From Carex sylvatica (Eukaryota; Streptophyta; Magnoliopsida; Poales; Cyperaceae): a stretch of DNA of 64,000 nucleotides. The translations under genes were made by a program, and so were the position numbers. The DNA lies in assembly GCA_964058845.1 (NCBI GenBank), contig CAXKVR010000156.1, positions 62,001 to 126,000 of the forward strand, written 5' to 3'. Below the pieces are notes generated by a model. That model was not told the DNA's origin. It saw nothing but the letters and a program-made list of their open reading frames with translations, and did not search any database. Each line of letters opens with the position of its first letter. Position 1 is the stretch's first letter. Shown piece by piece: positions 21,580 to 32,300 of the stretch.

Positions 21580-22191
21580 CTAGTTTTTCACTTCAGTCTT
21601 ATATTCCTTGAACTTTTCAAGAGATTCATACTTATGTCTTATCAGGTAGACATAACCATATCTACTTAAGTCATCAGTAAATGTGATGAAGTAGTAGTGA
21701 CCAGTTCTTGTACAAGTACTCATAGGTCCACATACGTTAGTGTGTATGAGGACTAATAAGTCACTTGTCCTTTCTTCTTTCTTGGAAAAAGACGCTTTAG
21801 TCATTTTTCCTTGTAAACAAGACTCGCACGTGTCTATTGATTCAAAATCAAGCTCACCAAGAAGTCCAGCTTTTTGCAGTTTCTTAATGTGTTTCTCGTT
21901 TATATGACCGAAGCGACAATGCCACATGTAAGTCGTACTTTCATGTGTTATTTTGAGTCGTTTGTTATTGATATTATACATGGGTTTGCTTGTTTCCAAC
22001 ATATAAAGACCATCCATCATATATGAAGATCCATAATATATTTCATTTTTATAAATAGAACAACGATTGTCTTTTATAACAAAATGAAAATCATACATCT
22101 CTAAACACGAGATTGATATGATATTTCTAGAGATACAAGGAACATAATAAACATCTTTCAGTTCAATTGCAAACCCAGTGGGCAAATACAA
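21580..22191 (-). pseudogene. Copia pre-integrase and integrase N-terminal part
   Basis: The 203-codon frame has the pre-integrase zinc motif (MWHCRFGHINEKHIKKL ... CESCLQGKMTK) and ITFTDDLSRYGYVYL from the integrase core. It is in frame with the gag-protease ORF upstream, separated by TGA codons, and ends at a TAG in place of a usual Gln. Confidence 0.88.
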
Positions 22192-22239
22192 CTCTATATT
22201 TTCTATTGCTATGGCTGCAACATTTGCTCAATTTCCAAC

Positions 22240-23223
22240 TCAGAGTTGTACTTCCCCTTCACGAAGCTTCCTCTTATTATTTAGTGCCTGCATATTTGAA
22301 CAAATATGAGCACATGACCCGGTATCTAATACCCAATCATTAACAGAGTTTGCTACTTTAATTTCAATAATAAAGATACCTGAGGTTGAAGGCTTGACAT
22401 TTCCAGCCTTCAGATCTGCCAGGTATTTTGGGCAATTCCTTTTCCAGTGGCCCTTGCCACTACAGTAATAGCATTGAGCGTCATCTAGAACCTTTGTCTT
22501 GGAAGTGTTCTTCTTAGAAATAAGCTTCCCTTTGCCTTTTCCTTTGGTAGCCTTTTTAGCCTTTACCTTTTGAACTTTTCTTTCATCCTCATGGATAGTG
22601 AGGATATTAGAACCTTTCTTCATGTCTCCACCGGCAGTCCTCAGCATTCCCGAGAGCTCCTGCAAGCTCTTATCCATGACATTCATATGGTAGTTCATGA
22701 TGAACCCCGAATAGCTTGGTGGAAGAGAGTTCAGGATAACGTCCGTTGCAAACTCTTTGCTCAACGGAACGTTAAGCTTCCTTAACAGCTCAATATCGCT
22801 CGTTATACGAAGCATATGAGTTGTTATGGAGCTGCCCTCAGCCATTCTATGACTTAACATGGACTTGGTCACTTGGTACCTTTCTATACATGCCTGCTCT
22901 TGAAACATTTTCTTAAGCTGGTCACATATCTCATAGGATTTGGCATCCATGAACAGCCTTTGCAGATCAGGACTCATCATTCCCACTAGAAGGCTTTGTA
23001 CGTCAAGCTCGTCTTCCTTGTGCTTGGCGTACTTAGTGACCTCATCCTCTTTAGCGTTATTCTTAGGCTCATCAGGGAATCGTGTGTTGAGAACATATTC
23101 TTTCTTTTCTCGTCTTAGGACAATAGTCAGGTTACGGAACCAATTGGTGAAATTGGATCCGTCTGCATTCAGTTTTTCTTTTTCAAGTAGGGTTCGCAGC
23201 AAGAAAGACAATTCTTTAGCCAT
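22240..23223 (-). pseudogene. Copia gag and protease
   Basis: This open frame of 327 codons starts with MAKELSFLLRTLLEKEKLNA. It contains a gag region of the UBN2 type (LQRLFMDAKSYEICDQLKKM), a CCHC zinc knuckle (CYYCSGKGHWKRNC) and the protease active site WVLDTGSCAHICSN. It stops at a TGA (22,240) within what should be the continuous gag-pol frame. The upstream leader runs to the primer site at 24,598. Confidence 0.9.
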
Positions 23224-24586
23224 GTTCTACATTTGTTAAAGTAAAGATTTTAGACTTTGTTCATGTAAATATTTTATTATAATAATAAAACTCTCACTAT
23301 GAATTTTATTTAATCCCAATTCGTGCTAGGACGAAGATCCCTATTTTCACTAAGGCACAAGCTAGCGGCGGCATGAAACTTGGCCATTAGCTATCTTAGG
23401 TAAGCAACTATGCTAATCACATCGTATGTGACTCTTAGTTTTGTTAAAACATCATATGCTTCAACGAAACTCTGCCCCGGGCCCAAAACTATTTTGGAAA
23501 TCACCGATAAATAACCTCACTCTATTTGATACGATATGTCAGACATATCCCTCGACTACTAAGGTAAAAGGTCCAGACGCCTACTGAGTAGGAACACGCC
23601 AACCTTCAAACAGGGCTATGAAGAGGATAGAGTAGGAATGACAGATTCACTTAATTATTATGTGGGATTTGCTGTTTATTTAAAAACATGTGAAGAGGTT
23701 AGATGGAGCATATCCTTTTCACAGTGTTTATGCTTAGCCTTGTAAGCAGTCAGTTTATTTATGACACGTAAAGATGTTAGTTGGAAAGCCAAACGTAACC
23801 TTCTTTCACAGTGTCAAAAATATACTGACTCTAGGTACCTTCTATCTTATAGAAGTAGCTTGGTTTCCTTTTAAAATGTTAAATCTCATTTTACACATTT
23901 TATTGTGGTATCAGTAAATTCTTATTTACTTTTATGTTGTAAATCTAATTTAAGTTTGTGACATTCACGTATATTTTTCGCAGTTCCTAATTCTTTATTT
24001 TGTAGCTTTGTATAAACCTTTTATACGGTAAATTTTTGAAATAGTACCTCAATTCGAAATTGTAAAGTTATCTGGTTAATGTGACAAAGTTCCATTTGAG
24101 CCAGTCATCAAAACACGTAAAGGGGTTCCCAGGAAAGATCGGGAGTCACATGGACTGCTTAAGTTCGCTCTTTCCCAGACAGAACCGTCTTTCAAAGTGT
24201 AGAGATGACAGTTCTTACTCAGTTGCTTCGTCACATTATTAGATACTCTTTACATATCCGAAAGGTTTTCAAAAAAAAATATTTTATCTTTCTCAGATGC
24301 AAAATCGTACCAAGAAATTTGCATCTAAGGAAGCATACAGAAACTAAAATCCTATTTTGTCTTCCTCGGATGTGAAATCGTACCAAGAAATTCACATTTA
24401 AGGAAGCGTACAGAAAATTAAAACCTAATTTTAATTTCTTAATCTGAAAACCAAACTAAGAAAATCGTATTTTATTCAGTTTGGACCTTTAGCTGCAAAT
24501 CTAAGAATTAACCTGATATTCAATATGCAACTAATTTTGCAAAAATATGTAATAATTTTAGAAATCAATCAGCGGGAGAGCCTTAT
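23224..24586 (-). other. Copia 5' leader
   Basis: Non-coding region between primer site and gag start. I see no frame of note. Two copies of a block beginning TTTTCTTCCTCGGATGTGAAA-like sequence around 24,280-24,420 are weakly repeated. Confidence 0.6.
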
Positions 24587-24598
24587 GCTCTGATACCA
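24587..24598 (-). other. Copia primer binding site
   Basis: On the minus strand TGGTATCAGAGC lies one base after the 5' LTR end, the exact complement of the 3' end of plant initiator methionine tRNA. Confidence 0.92.
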
Positions 24599-24599
24599 C

Positions 24600-24712
24600 T
24601 GTTGGGCTTTCGGGTGAAACCTCGCTGGCTTAGGTGCGAAAAAAGATCGTAAAACAAATTTTTTTACGTCTAACCTAAGCCTAGGATCTATCTCCATGAT
24701 TGATTTCTAAAC
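24600..24712 (-). repeat. Copia 5' LTR, inner 113 bp before the gypsy insertion
   Basis: It starts TGTTGGGCTTTCGGGTG (LTR end ...CAACA on the minus strand) and runs to CTAAAC at 24,712, where the gypsy LTR begins. The LTR resumes at 36,742. Confidence 0.9.
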
Positions 24713-26175
24713 TGATCGCACTGGAATATATGCCAAAAAGTTTCAGTATAGCAAGCTATACTTTTTAAACCTTTGTTATACTCTGTCAATTCAGATAGCA
24801 AGTGTACTATCCTGTCGTTGAGTATGCTCAGGTATCGATCCACAGGGACGGAAGAAAAACACTAGACTTATCCTAAAATCACTTGAAATTCTAGAAGTGA
24901 GAGAAATTGGTTTGGTTTTGGTTCTAACAATTCTACTGATTTATAACAAGTTTAAAAGATAATAAAAGATAATTAAAGTTGTTTTCAATTGATAAAAGGG
25001 CGTTTCCAGGGTTCAGATTTCATTTCTGTTTAGTCTCGAGTCATACGGCCCGTACAGATTCCCGTACGGTCCGTATGGGACCTAAAGTTGATGCTGCAGC
25101 TACTGTTTTCTGTGTTGATACTGTGTTTAGGGTTTCTTTTGACCAGATCTAGATACCTAACCTCAACTTTCGCATTTTGGCCTGATACCCGATTACCGGA
25201 CTCAAATACTTCCCTCTTAGATGCGTTAAACCTCAACTTTCGCATTTTGGCCTAATTTATCTAAGTTATTTGTTAGTTTACTAAAAGTATCCAAGGACTT
25301 TCGCCTCAAGGAAAGTTTCGCCTTTCGGGTACTCCTTGGTTTCACCCTACTTCATATACTTTATTCGGTTGAAATGAATTTCATAGACTTGGCTCCTAAC
25401 ACTTAGATGTGCGTATTCATCTAACGGGATGACTAATCAGATTCAAGCAAGCACAAATAGAGCAATAAAAATACTACATAACAAAGTAAAAACAAAGCGT
25501 TCAACACAAAATCCAAGTAGCATACAAGCAAAACTAAACTAGAAACTACATCTTACCCCTAGAAACTAAGTAAATTAGCTACTCATGTTCATGAGATAAC
25601 ACAAATAACAAAAAGTAAAAGAGTTCATGATAAAACAGTGGAAAATCCGAAGATCCGTTCAAAACTATCGTTCTTCCCTTCTCTTCCCCTTTTCCCCTCG
25701 TCCAAGCAACCCTCGAATGAATGAATTATTCGATAGATGGAATGTTCTTCCCCTTTTTCTGCTGTGGAATATCTCCTTTAATGCCCCAGATCACGCTTCC
25801 AGGGGTTTCCTATTCGGATCCTCAAATCATGCTCAATTCAGATTCCAGCTGGATTTTCCGAATCAGCGTTGTACGGCCCGTACAGGATCCCGTACGGACC
25901 GTATGCCTGGGCTTTGACTTGGAGACTTTGTGCCTCTGTTGTGGATCCTTCTGTGTGGTTGGGCAGATCTTGTACGGTCCGTACGGAATGTCATACGGGC
26001 CGTATGAAAAGTAGTAAGATGCAGTTTTTCACCCTTTTTCCTGCAAGATATCAAACAAAGCATAGCAGTACCACATTTTAGCGAAATACAAGTAAATAGT
26101 CCACATTCATAGGCTTTAAAGCACAGGTTTCATTGTAAATTAGGGCCATAATTTAGATATAATATGGAGATATCA
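24713..26175 (-). repeat. Gypsy 3' LTR (1,463 bp)
   Basis: It is equal in length to 35,279-36,741 and almost identical. On the plus strand it starts TGATCGCACTGG and ends GGAGATATCA. It contains three pairs of the ACGGnCCGT palindrome (25,042-25,078; 25,870-25,905; 25,971-26,006). Apparent frames inside it also occur in the other LTR and are not genes. Confidence 0.96.
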
Positions 26176-26190
26176 AATCCCCCAAGCTTG
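26176..26190 (-). other. Gypsy polypurine tract
   Basis: On the minus strand AAGCTTGGGGGATT directly precedes the LTR start TGATATCTCC. Similar CCCCCAAGCttG blocks recur at about 26,485 and 27,066 on the plus strand, looking like extra tract copies. Confidence 0.75.
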
Positions 26191-27150
26191 AACTTTGCTT
26201 GTCCTCAAGCAAAAATTCTAACTTAGGTGTAGTTTTGATTGTTGGACTTACCTAAATGCAAGTTAATCTACCAAGAGAAAAAATGTGCATGATCTTGCGT
26301 TCGTTAGAAATCTATTAGAGTCATTTTGGATAGTAATTCGGTTTCCTTTGGTCAACTTTGATTCACTCCACAATTCAATTGATCAAACCCTAACTTCAAG
26401 AATGTAATGCTATTTGTAAGAATTAAGCAATCAAACGTATCAATAGTTCATTCTTTACCAAATTTATGCCCTCATTTGTGGTTGGAAATTCCCCCAAGCT
26501 TGGAACAAGCTTAGGTCAGAAAGTTGCAGACTTTGTGTGTTGATGTATGTAAAGACTCTTCTCAGTTTTTTTTTTTTTTTTTTTAGAGGTGTACGGTCCG
26601 TATGATCTGGGTACGGTCCGTATGGGAGACGAGCTCAAAGGCGCCAAACATGGCTTATTGCCAGTACTATTATATTCTCCATCTTTTCTCTTCGTATATA
26701 CATCATGAATACACACATCCAATGATATTCATTCATATCAATGGATGTCCAAATCTTTCTATTGCTTTGAAATCCCATTTTTCTATTTTTACAAGGCATA
26801 GTCCGGTTTCAAATGCTTTCTTAACACAATTCAATTCAATCCCACAAAGTCCCAAAACAGACTATCGTATACAGTTCTTTCAACCAAATGCGTGGTTATT
26901 TCCAATTTCCTTAATTCAACCATTTCACAACCCCAATTTCACAACCCCAATTTCTCAAATTGGACCCTAATTCACGCAATTCACACAAATTTAATCCTCA
27001 AGACATGCAAACACGAAAACAAACTAAATCAAACTAAATGCAAAATAAAAAAAATGACTAATCACCCCCCAAGCGTAGTCTGAGCATTGCCCTCAATGCT
27101 TCAAGACATGTAATGGAAAAATAAATAAGCTGGGGTAGGGAAAAACCTGA
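26191..27150 (-). other. Gypsy 3' untranslated region
   Basis: No coding frame. It has one palindrome pair (26,590-26,625) next to an 18-base T run, and two further CCCCCAAGC purine-tract-like blocks. Confidence 0.7.
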
Positions 27151-28485
27151 TCAGTAGTCAGAGGAGGGGTCGAAGCGCCAGTCGCGAAACTGGTCCTCAA
27201 TGTCACCAAGGCGCTCGGCATAGGCAGCCATGTACCCACTAATCTCATCCAGTCGAGTGGTGTGAGTAGTTGTCTGCTGCTGGATGGCTGTGATGTCACG
27301 GTCCTGCTGCAGCTGAGTGGCCCGGATGTCAGTCATGAGGGCATAGAGATCCCTAATAGAGGGGTCAGCTGGGCAAGGGCGGGAATACGCGGAGGTGGGT
27401 GGCTGGGAAGAGGAACTGGGAATGTCAGAGGCAGGATGTGGGGTCGCAGAGACCAACCAGGTGGAGGGATCCTCCACGGAGATGGATGGTCCAAATGGTA
27501 GGCGGCGGGAGGAGCCATCGGCAAAGCGCCACTCATAGTAGTCAGAGTGACCGGCGGGTCTGCGGGAGATAGAGAGGAAGAGGGCCTGGCGGAAGCTCTC
27601 AGGATCCATAAGAGTGGGGCCAGGACAGATGTCGCGACCCGGATACGCCCCCAATCCGAGGCGTTGCTTGATGACCTCGACATAGGCTCCGATTTTGATC
27701 TTCCCACCGGGCCTGGTTTTGGATTGCTGCCCAACCCAGTGCTGGACCATGAGAAGGGCCAAGTCGGGATACTCAGGGATGGGATGGAGCATGGTGTCCA
27801 TGAGCATGAGGTCAACGGTGTTGGCGCGGTTCTGAGTCTCACCGCGCGCGAAGATGGTAGAAGCAAGGGCACGCTGGATGATGCGAAGAACTGGGTGAGT
27901 GATGTAGCGTGCTCGGTAGGATGCATTTGCTGAGCGGGGGCAGCCGGTGATCATTGCCCAGAAGGTGTCGCGATCCCACCCCTGGCGGAAACTAGGAGTA
28001 TCAGTGGTGGGCTCACCATGGAAACCGAACCACTCGCGTAGAGAAGAGAGGTAGACGCGATGTGTTCGATTACACAAGCAGAATTTGATGAAGAGGACAT
28101 CCCGGGTGTCGAACTTAAGCTCGAGAGAGGAGAGGAATTCCTTGGTGTCCATCTCATAGGCCGGATGGTGAAGGTTCCATAAATCAGGGCTGAACCCAAT
28201 CCGTGTTGTGAAGGCGATGAAATCATCCTCTACTCCAAAACTGTGGAGTGTGTTGAAGTGGACCATGGCAGTGTTTTCGAATACCCGCTTTTGCAAAGAG
28301 ATGAAGTGCTCGTACATCCTACGAGTTGGCATTTCAAAATACCGTGCCGCGAAGCGGTCGGAGCGGTCGGTGTATTCGCCAGAGGAAGTGCGTTCAGAGC
28401 CGGAGTCATAGGGCTCCGGGGATGGATGACTGGGTGGTGTGGGTGAGCGGTCTTGGCGTCTCTTTTGACGGCACTCACCAGACAT
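27151..28485 (-). CDS. Athila-type additional ORF (444 aa) downstream of integrase
   Basis: Intact frame from the ATG at 28,485. It has a basic, Ser/Pro-rich N-terminus, then a globular region with RMYEHFISLQKRVFENTAMV, DFIAFTTRIGFSPDLW and LREWFGFHGEP. This resembles the extra ORF found 3' of pol in Athila-group elements (ATHILA ORF-1 family). A Pro/Ser-rich stretch and a C-terminal coiled-coil-like segment (IRATQLQQDRDITAIQQQTT) follow. I see no clear signal peptide or membrane span, so an envelope role is not supported by sequence. The function of this ORF class is unknown. The opposite-strand and other-frame ORFs over it are shadows. Confidence 0.78.
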   Translation of the reverse strand: MSGECRQKRRQDRSPTPPSHPSPEPYDSGSERTSSGEYTDRSDRFAARYFEMPTRRMYEHFISLQKRVFENTAMVHFNTLHSFGVEDDFIAFTTRIGFSPDLWNLHHPAYEMDTKEFLSSLELKFDTRDVLFIKFCLCNRTHRVYLSSLREWFGFHGEPTTDTPSFRQGWDRDTFWAMITGCPRSANASYRARYITHPVLRIIQRALASTIFARGETQNRANTVDLMLMDTMLHPIPEYPDLALLMVQHWVGQQSKTRPGGKIKIGAYVEVIKQRLGLGAYPGRDICPGPTLMDPESFRQALFLSISRRPAGHSDYYEWRFADGSSRRLPFGPSISVEDPSTWLVSATPHPASDIPSSSSQPPTSAYSRPCPADPSIRDLYALMTDIRATQLQQDRDITAIQQQTTTHTTRLDEISGYMAAYAERLGDIEDQFRDWRFDPSSDY

Positions 28486-29345
28486 TTGAGTCTGTTAGAA
28501 ATGGTACGGGTCGGATGGGTTTTTTTTACGGGCCGTATGGTGTGCGTGTACGGGTCGGATGGGTTGGTGGTACGGCCTGTATGGGTTTCGAGGAGTGAAC
28601 AGTGGTTTGCTGCCAGAGGTGGAGAAGAGGCGGCGGGTAGTAGGGATGGTGTGGACGGTGGGTGTGGAGATCTGGTGTGGTCGGTGGCTGTGCGGATGAC
28701 ACGATATTGAGAAGGGCAGCCGGTAGGGTGGTGCGCTGCTAGAGACGGAGATCGGTGGTTGATGCGGTGCACAGAGCGGAGATCGGAAGTTGGTGTGGAG
28801 CAGTAGGTGGCGGCGGCTCGGGCGTAGTGATCTGCTAGTGGCGGAGAGAAAGGAGGCAGAGAACGGCCGGTCGGTGCGCTGCTAAGGGTGGAAAGCGGCG
28901 GCGGATGCGGAGGAGGAGGCGGCGGCTGGCTAGGGTTTGTGGTACGGGGTGGTGTTCGGTCCGTAGGAAGAAAACGACAAGAGTTGGTGGGGTGGGGTAG
29001 GGTCTGTCGGGGGGGTCGGGTATAAAAGGGAAAGGACGAGTTGTAAGGACGCGAAGAGAGAGAAGGTCGCGCCCCTTGAAGTTCTGCGCCGAATGGTTGC
29101 CCTACGGCCCGTATGAATTTTGGTACGGACCGTACCAACCCCCAGAGATGGTTTCTTCTCATATCTGCTCAGAATTGAAAAATAACAACTACAAATTGAA
29201 AAGTCTGAATTAAACTAATATAAAACTAAATAGTCAGAAACTAAAACAAAAATAAAAGAAATGACTAAACATAACAATTTAAAAGTGCTTGGGTTGCCTC
29301 CCAAGAAGCGCTCGTTTTAGGTCTTTAGCTAGACCACCTTGCAAC
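28486..29345 (-). other. Spacer between gypsy integrase and the extra ORF
   Basis: An open, Pro/Ser/Thr-rich minus frame (29,162-28,230, 310 codons) crosses this spacer and overlaps the extra ORF in another frame. Its low complexity, and the palindrome motifs at 28,504-28,583, about 28,940-28,968 and 29,102-29,137, suggest it is a composition effect. A spliced leader for the extra ORF is possible but cannot be shown here. Confidence 0.5.
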
Positions 29346-32300
29346 TTAAACTTCCATCGGAGCGGGGTCAGTAAGAAACTGAACACTCCGCTCATTCATC
29401 AAGTGGTCAGCAACGTAGTGCTTGAGACGCTGACCATTTACCTTGAAGGTCCCACTTTCTGTACTCCAGATATCAACTGCTCCGAAGGGGTACACTTTCT
29501 CCACCTGAAATGGGCCGGACCATCTTGATTTGAGTTTACCTGGAAAAATTCTCAATCTAGCATTAAATAAAAGTACAAGATCTCCCTCTTTGAACTGGCG
29601 AGGCGAAATGCGTTGGTCGTGCAAGCGCTTCGTCTTTTCCTTGTAAAATTTTGCATTCTCATACGCATGCAACCTCATTTCCTCCAGCTCGTGCAAGTCG
29701 AGGACACGCTTTTCTCCAGCTGCAAGCAGGTCCATGTTGATCGCTCTTGTGGCCCAAAATGCCTTGTGCTCGATTTCAACGGGAAGGTGACACGGCTTTC
29801 CATACACCAGCTTGTAAGGGCTCATGCCAATCGGTGTCTTAAAGGCGGTGCGGTAGGCCCAAAGTGCATCATGCAGCTTGAAAGCCCAATCCTTCCTCGT
29901 CCTTGCGACTGTTTTCTCTAAAATCGACTTGATTTCCCTGTTAGAAATCTCAGCTTGGCCATTAGTTTGAGGGTGATAAGAAGTTGATACCTTGTGAGTC
30001 ATCTCATGTCGGCTCAAGAGTTTCTTGAATTGTCGATTGATGAAGTGTTTGCCTCCGTCACTGATGACGGCTCGAGGCACCCCAAAACGAAGGAAAATGA
30101 TCTCATTGAAAAACTTTATTATCGAATTCGAGTCAGCCTTGCAGCATGCCATTGCCTCAACCCACTTTGATACATAGTCGACTGCCACCAAAATATACTC
30201 ATTCCCTTGAGAAGAGGGGAATGGACCCATGAAATCGATGCCCCAAACATCAAAAATCTCAACCTCAAGAATAAAGTTGAGAGGCATCTCACTTCGTCTT
30301 GTCATGTTTCCGGTCCTTTGGCACCTGTCACAAGCTATAACAAAAGATCTTGCATCTTTAAAAAGAGAAGGCCAAAAGAAACCAGATTGTAATACCTTGG
30401 CAGTGGTCTTAGAGAATGAAGAGTGTCCTCCATAAGCGGACGAGTGGCAATGTGCAAGAATAGAGTCTGTTTCCTCGAGTGGGACACAACGTCGGAATAC
30501 GCCATCGACTCCAACTTTGAAGAGGTAGGGCTCATCCCAAAAGTAGTACTTGGAATCCGACCTCAGTTTCTTCTTCTGTTGTTGGGACATTGTGGCGGGC
30601 AAAACTCCAGAGACCAGGTAATTTGCAATGTCAGCATACCAGGGAGCTTGCTGTTTGGTCTGGTTGGTACTGGTATGGTTCGTATGAATTTGTGTACGGT
30701 CCGTATGTTAGAGTGTACAGGCCGTATGAATTTGTGTACGGCCCGTATGGATGTCGTCCAGATCAGAACTGATTTCAAGGAGTTGTTTATCGGGGAATGA
30801 GTCATTGATCGGGAGCTTAATTGTGGTATCTTCTTCCCAATGAAGACGTGACAGATGGTCCGCCACAGAGTTCTCGACTCCTTTCGTATCCTTTATCTCG
30901 AGATTGAACTCCTACAAAAGAAGAATCCATCTAATCAGTCTTGGTTTTGCATCTTTTTTACTTAAAAGGTACCTTAGTGCGGCATGATCGGTGTAGACCA
31001 CTATCTTCGACCCCACCAAATATGATCTGAATTTGTCGAGAGCAAATACAATGGCGAGAAGCTCCTTTTCGGTTGTGGTGTAGTTCATTTGGGCCGGATC
31101 TAGCACCTTGCTAGCATAGTAAATAACACACGGCTTTGTGTCTTTCCGCTGCCCCAGAACTGCTCCGACTGCATAGTCGCTTGCATCGCACATCAACTTG
31201 AATGGTAGTGACCAATTTGGCGGTTGTAAGATAGGTGCAGAGATAAGAGCTTCCTTTAAACTGCAAAAAGACTTGACACAATCATCAGTGAAAATAAAAT
31301 CAGAATCTTTAATAAGTAAATTGGTCAAAGGTTTCGCGATTTTTGAGAAGTCTTTTATGAAACGGCGATAAAAACCGGCATGTCCAAGAAAACTTCGAAC
31401 CTCCTTGACATTTGTTGGGATTTCGAGTTTCTCGATTACCTCAATTTTTGCTTTATCAACCTCGATTCCTCTAGAGGTGATAACATGCCCCAAGACAATC
31501 CCTTCTTGGACCATGAAATGACATTTTTCCCAATTGAGGACTAAATTAACTTCTTCACATCTCTGCAAAATCTTACACAAATTAGCCAAACAAGAATCGA
31601 AAGAAGTACCGTATACAGAAAAATCATCCATAAAAATTTCAACTTCTTTTTCAATAAAATCAGAAAAAATAGCCATCATGGCTCTCTGAAAAGTTGCAGG
31701 TGCATTGCAAAGACCAAAGGGCATTCTACGGTATGCATAGGTACCGTATGGGCATGTGAATGTGGTCTTCTCTTGATCCTGCGGGTGAATGGGAATCTGA
31801 AAGAAACCTGAATAACCATCAAGATAACAAAAATATGAGTGGTTAGCAAGCCTTTCAAGGAGCTGATCAACAAATGGCAAGTGAAAGTGATCTTTGCGTG
31901 TAGCCGCGTTGAGCTTCCGATAGTCTATGCACATCCTCCAATTGGTTGCAACGCGCGTTTGAATCATCTCATCTTTCTCATTTTTCACCACTGTTGCTCC
32001 TCCTTTCTTGGGAACCACATGGACGGGACTCACCCATTTGCTGTCAGAAATCGAGTAGATAATACCTGCTTCATAAAGTTTTAAAATTTCTTTCTTTACT
32101 ACCTCTTTTAAATTCAGGTTGAGCCGTCTTTGGTGTTCAACTGAAGGCTTGTGGTCGTCTTCTAGCAAGATCTTGTGTGTACAAGTGGCTGGATCGATCC
32201 CCTTCAAGTCCTTGATAGAATACCCAATCGCGCCTTTGTGGGTTCTCAACTTCTGCATGAGCTTGGCGGTTTGGTCAGGGGTCAATCCTGCATTCACAAT

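Noticed and set aside
27262..28710. Several plus-strand ORFs opposite the Athila ORF
   Set aside because: Shadows of a GC-richer coding strand without recognisable domains.
28230..29162. 310-aa proline-rich minus ORF as a separate gypsy protein
   Set aside because: It overlaps the better supported Athila ORF in another frame, is low-complexity and carries palindrome modules; kept only as a note on the spacer.
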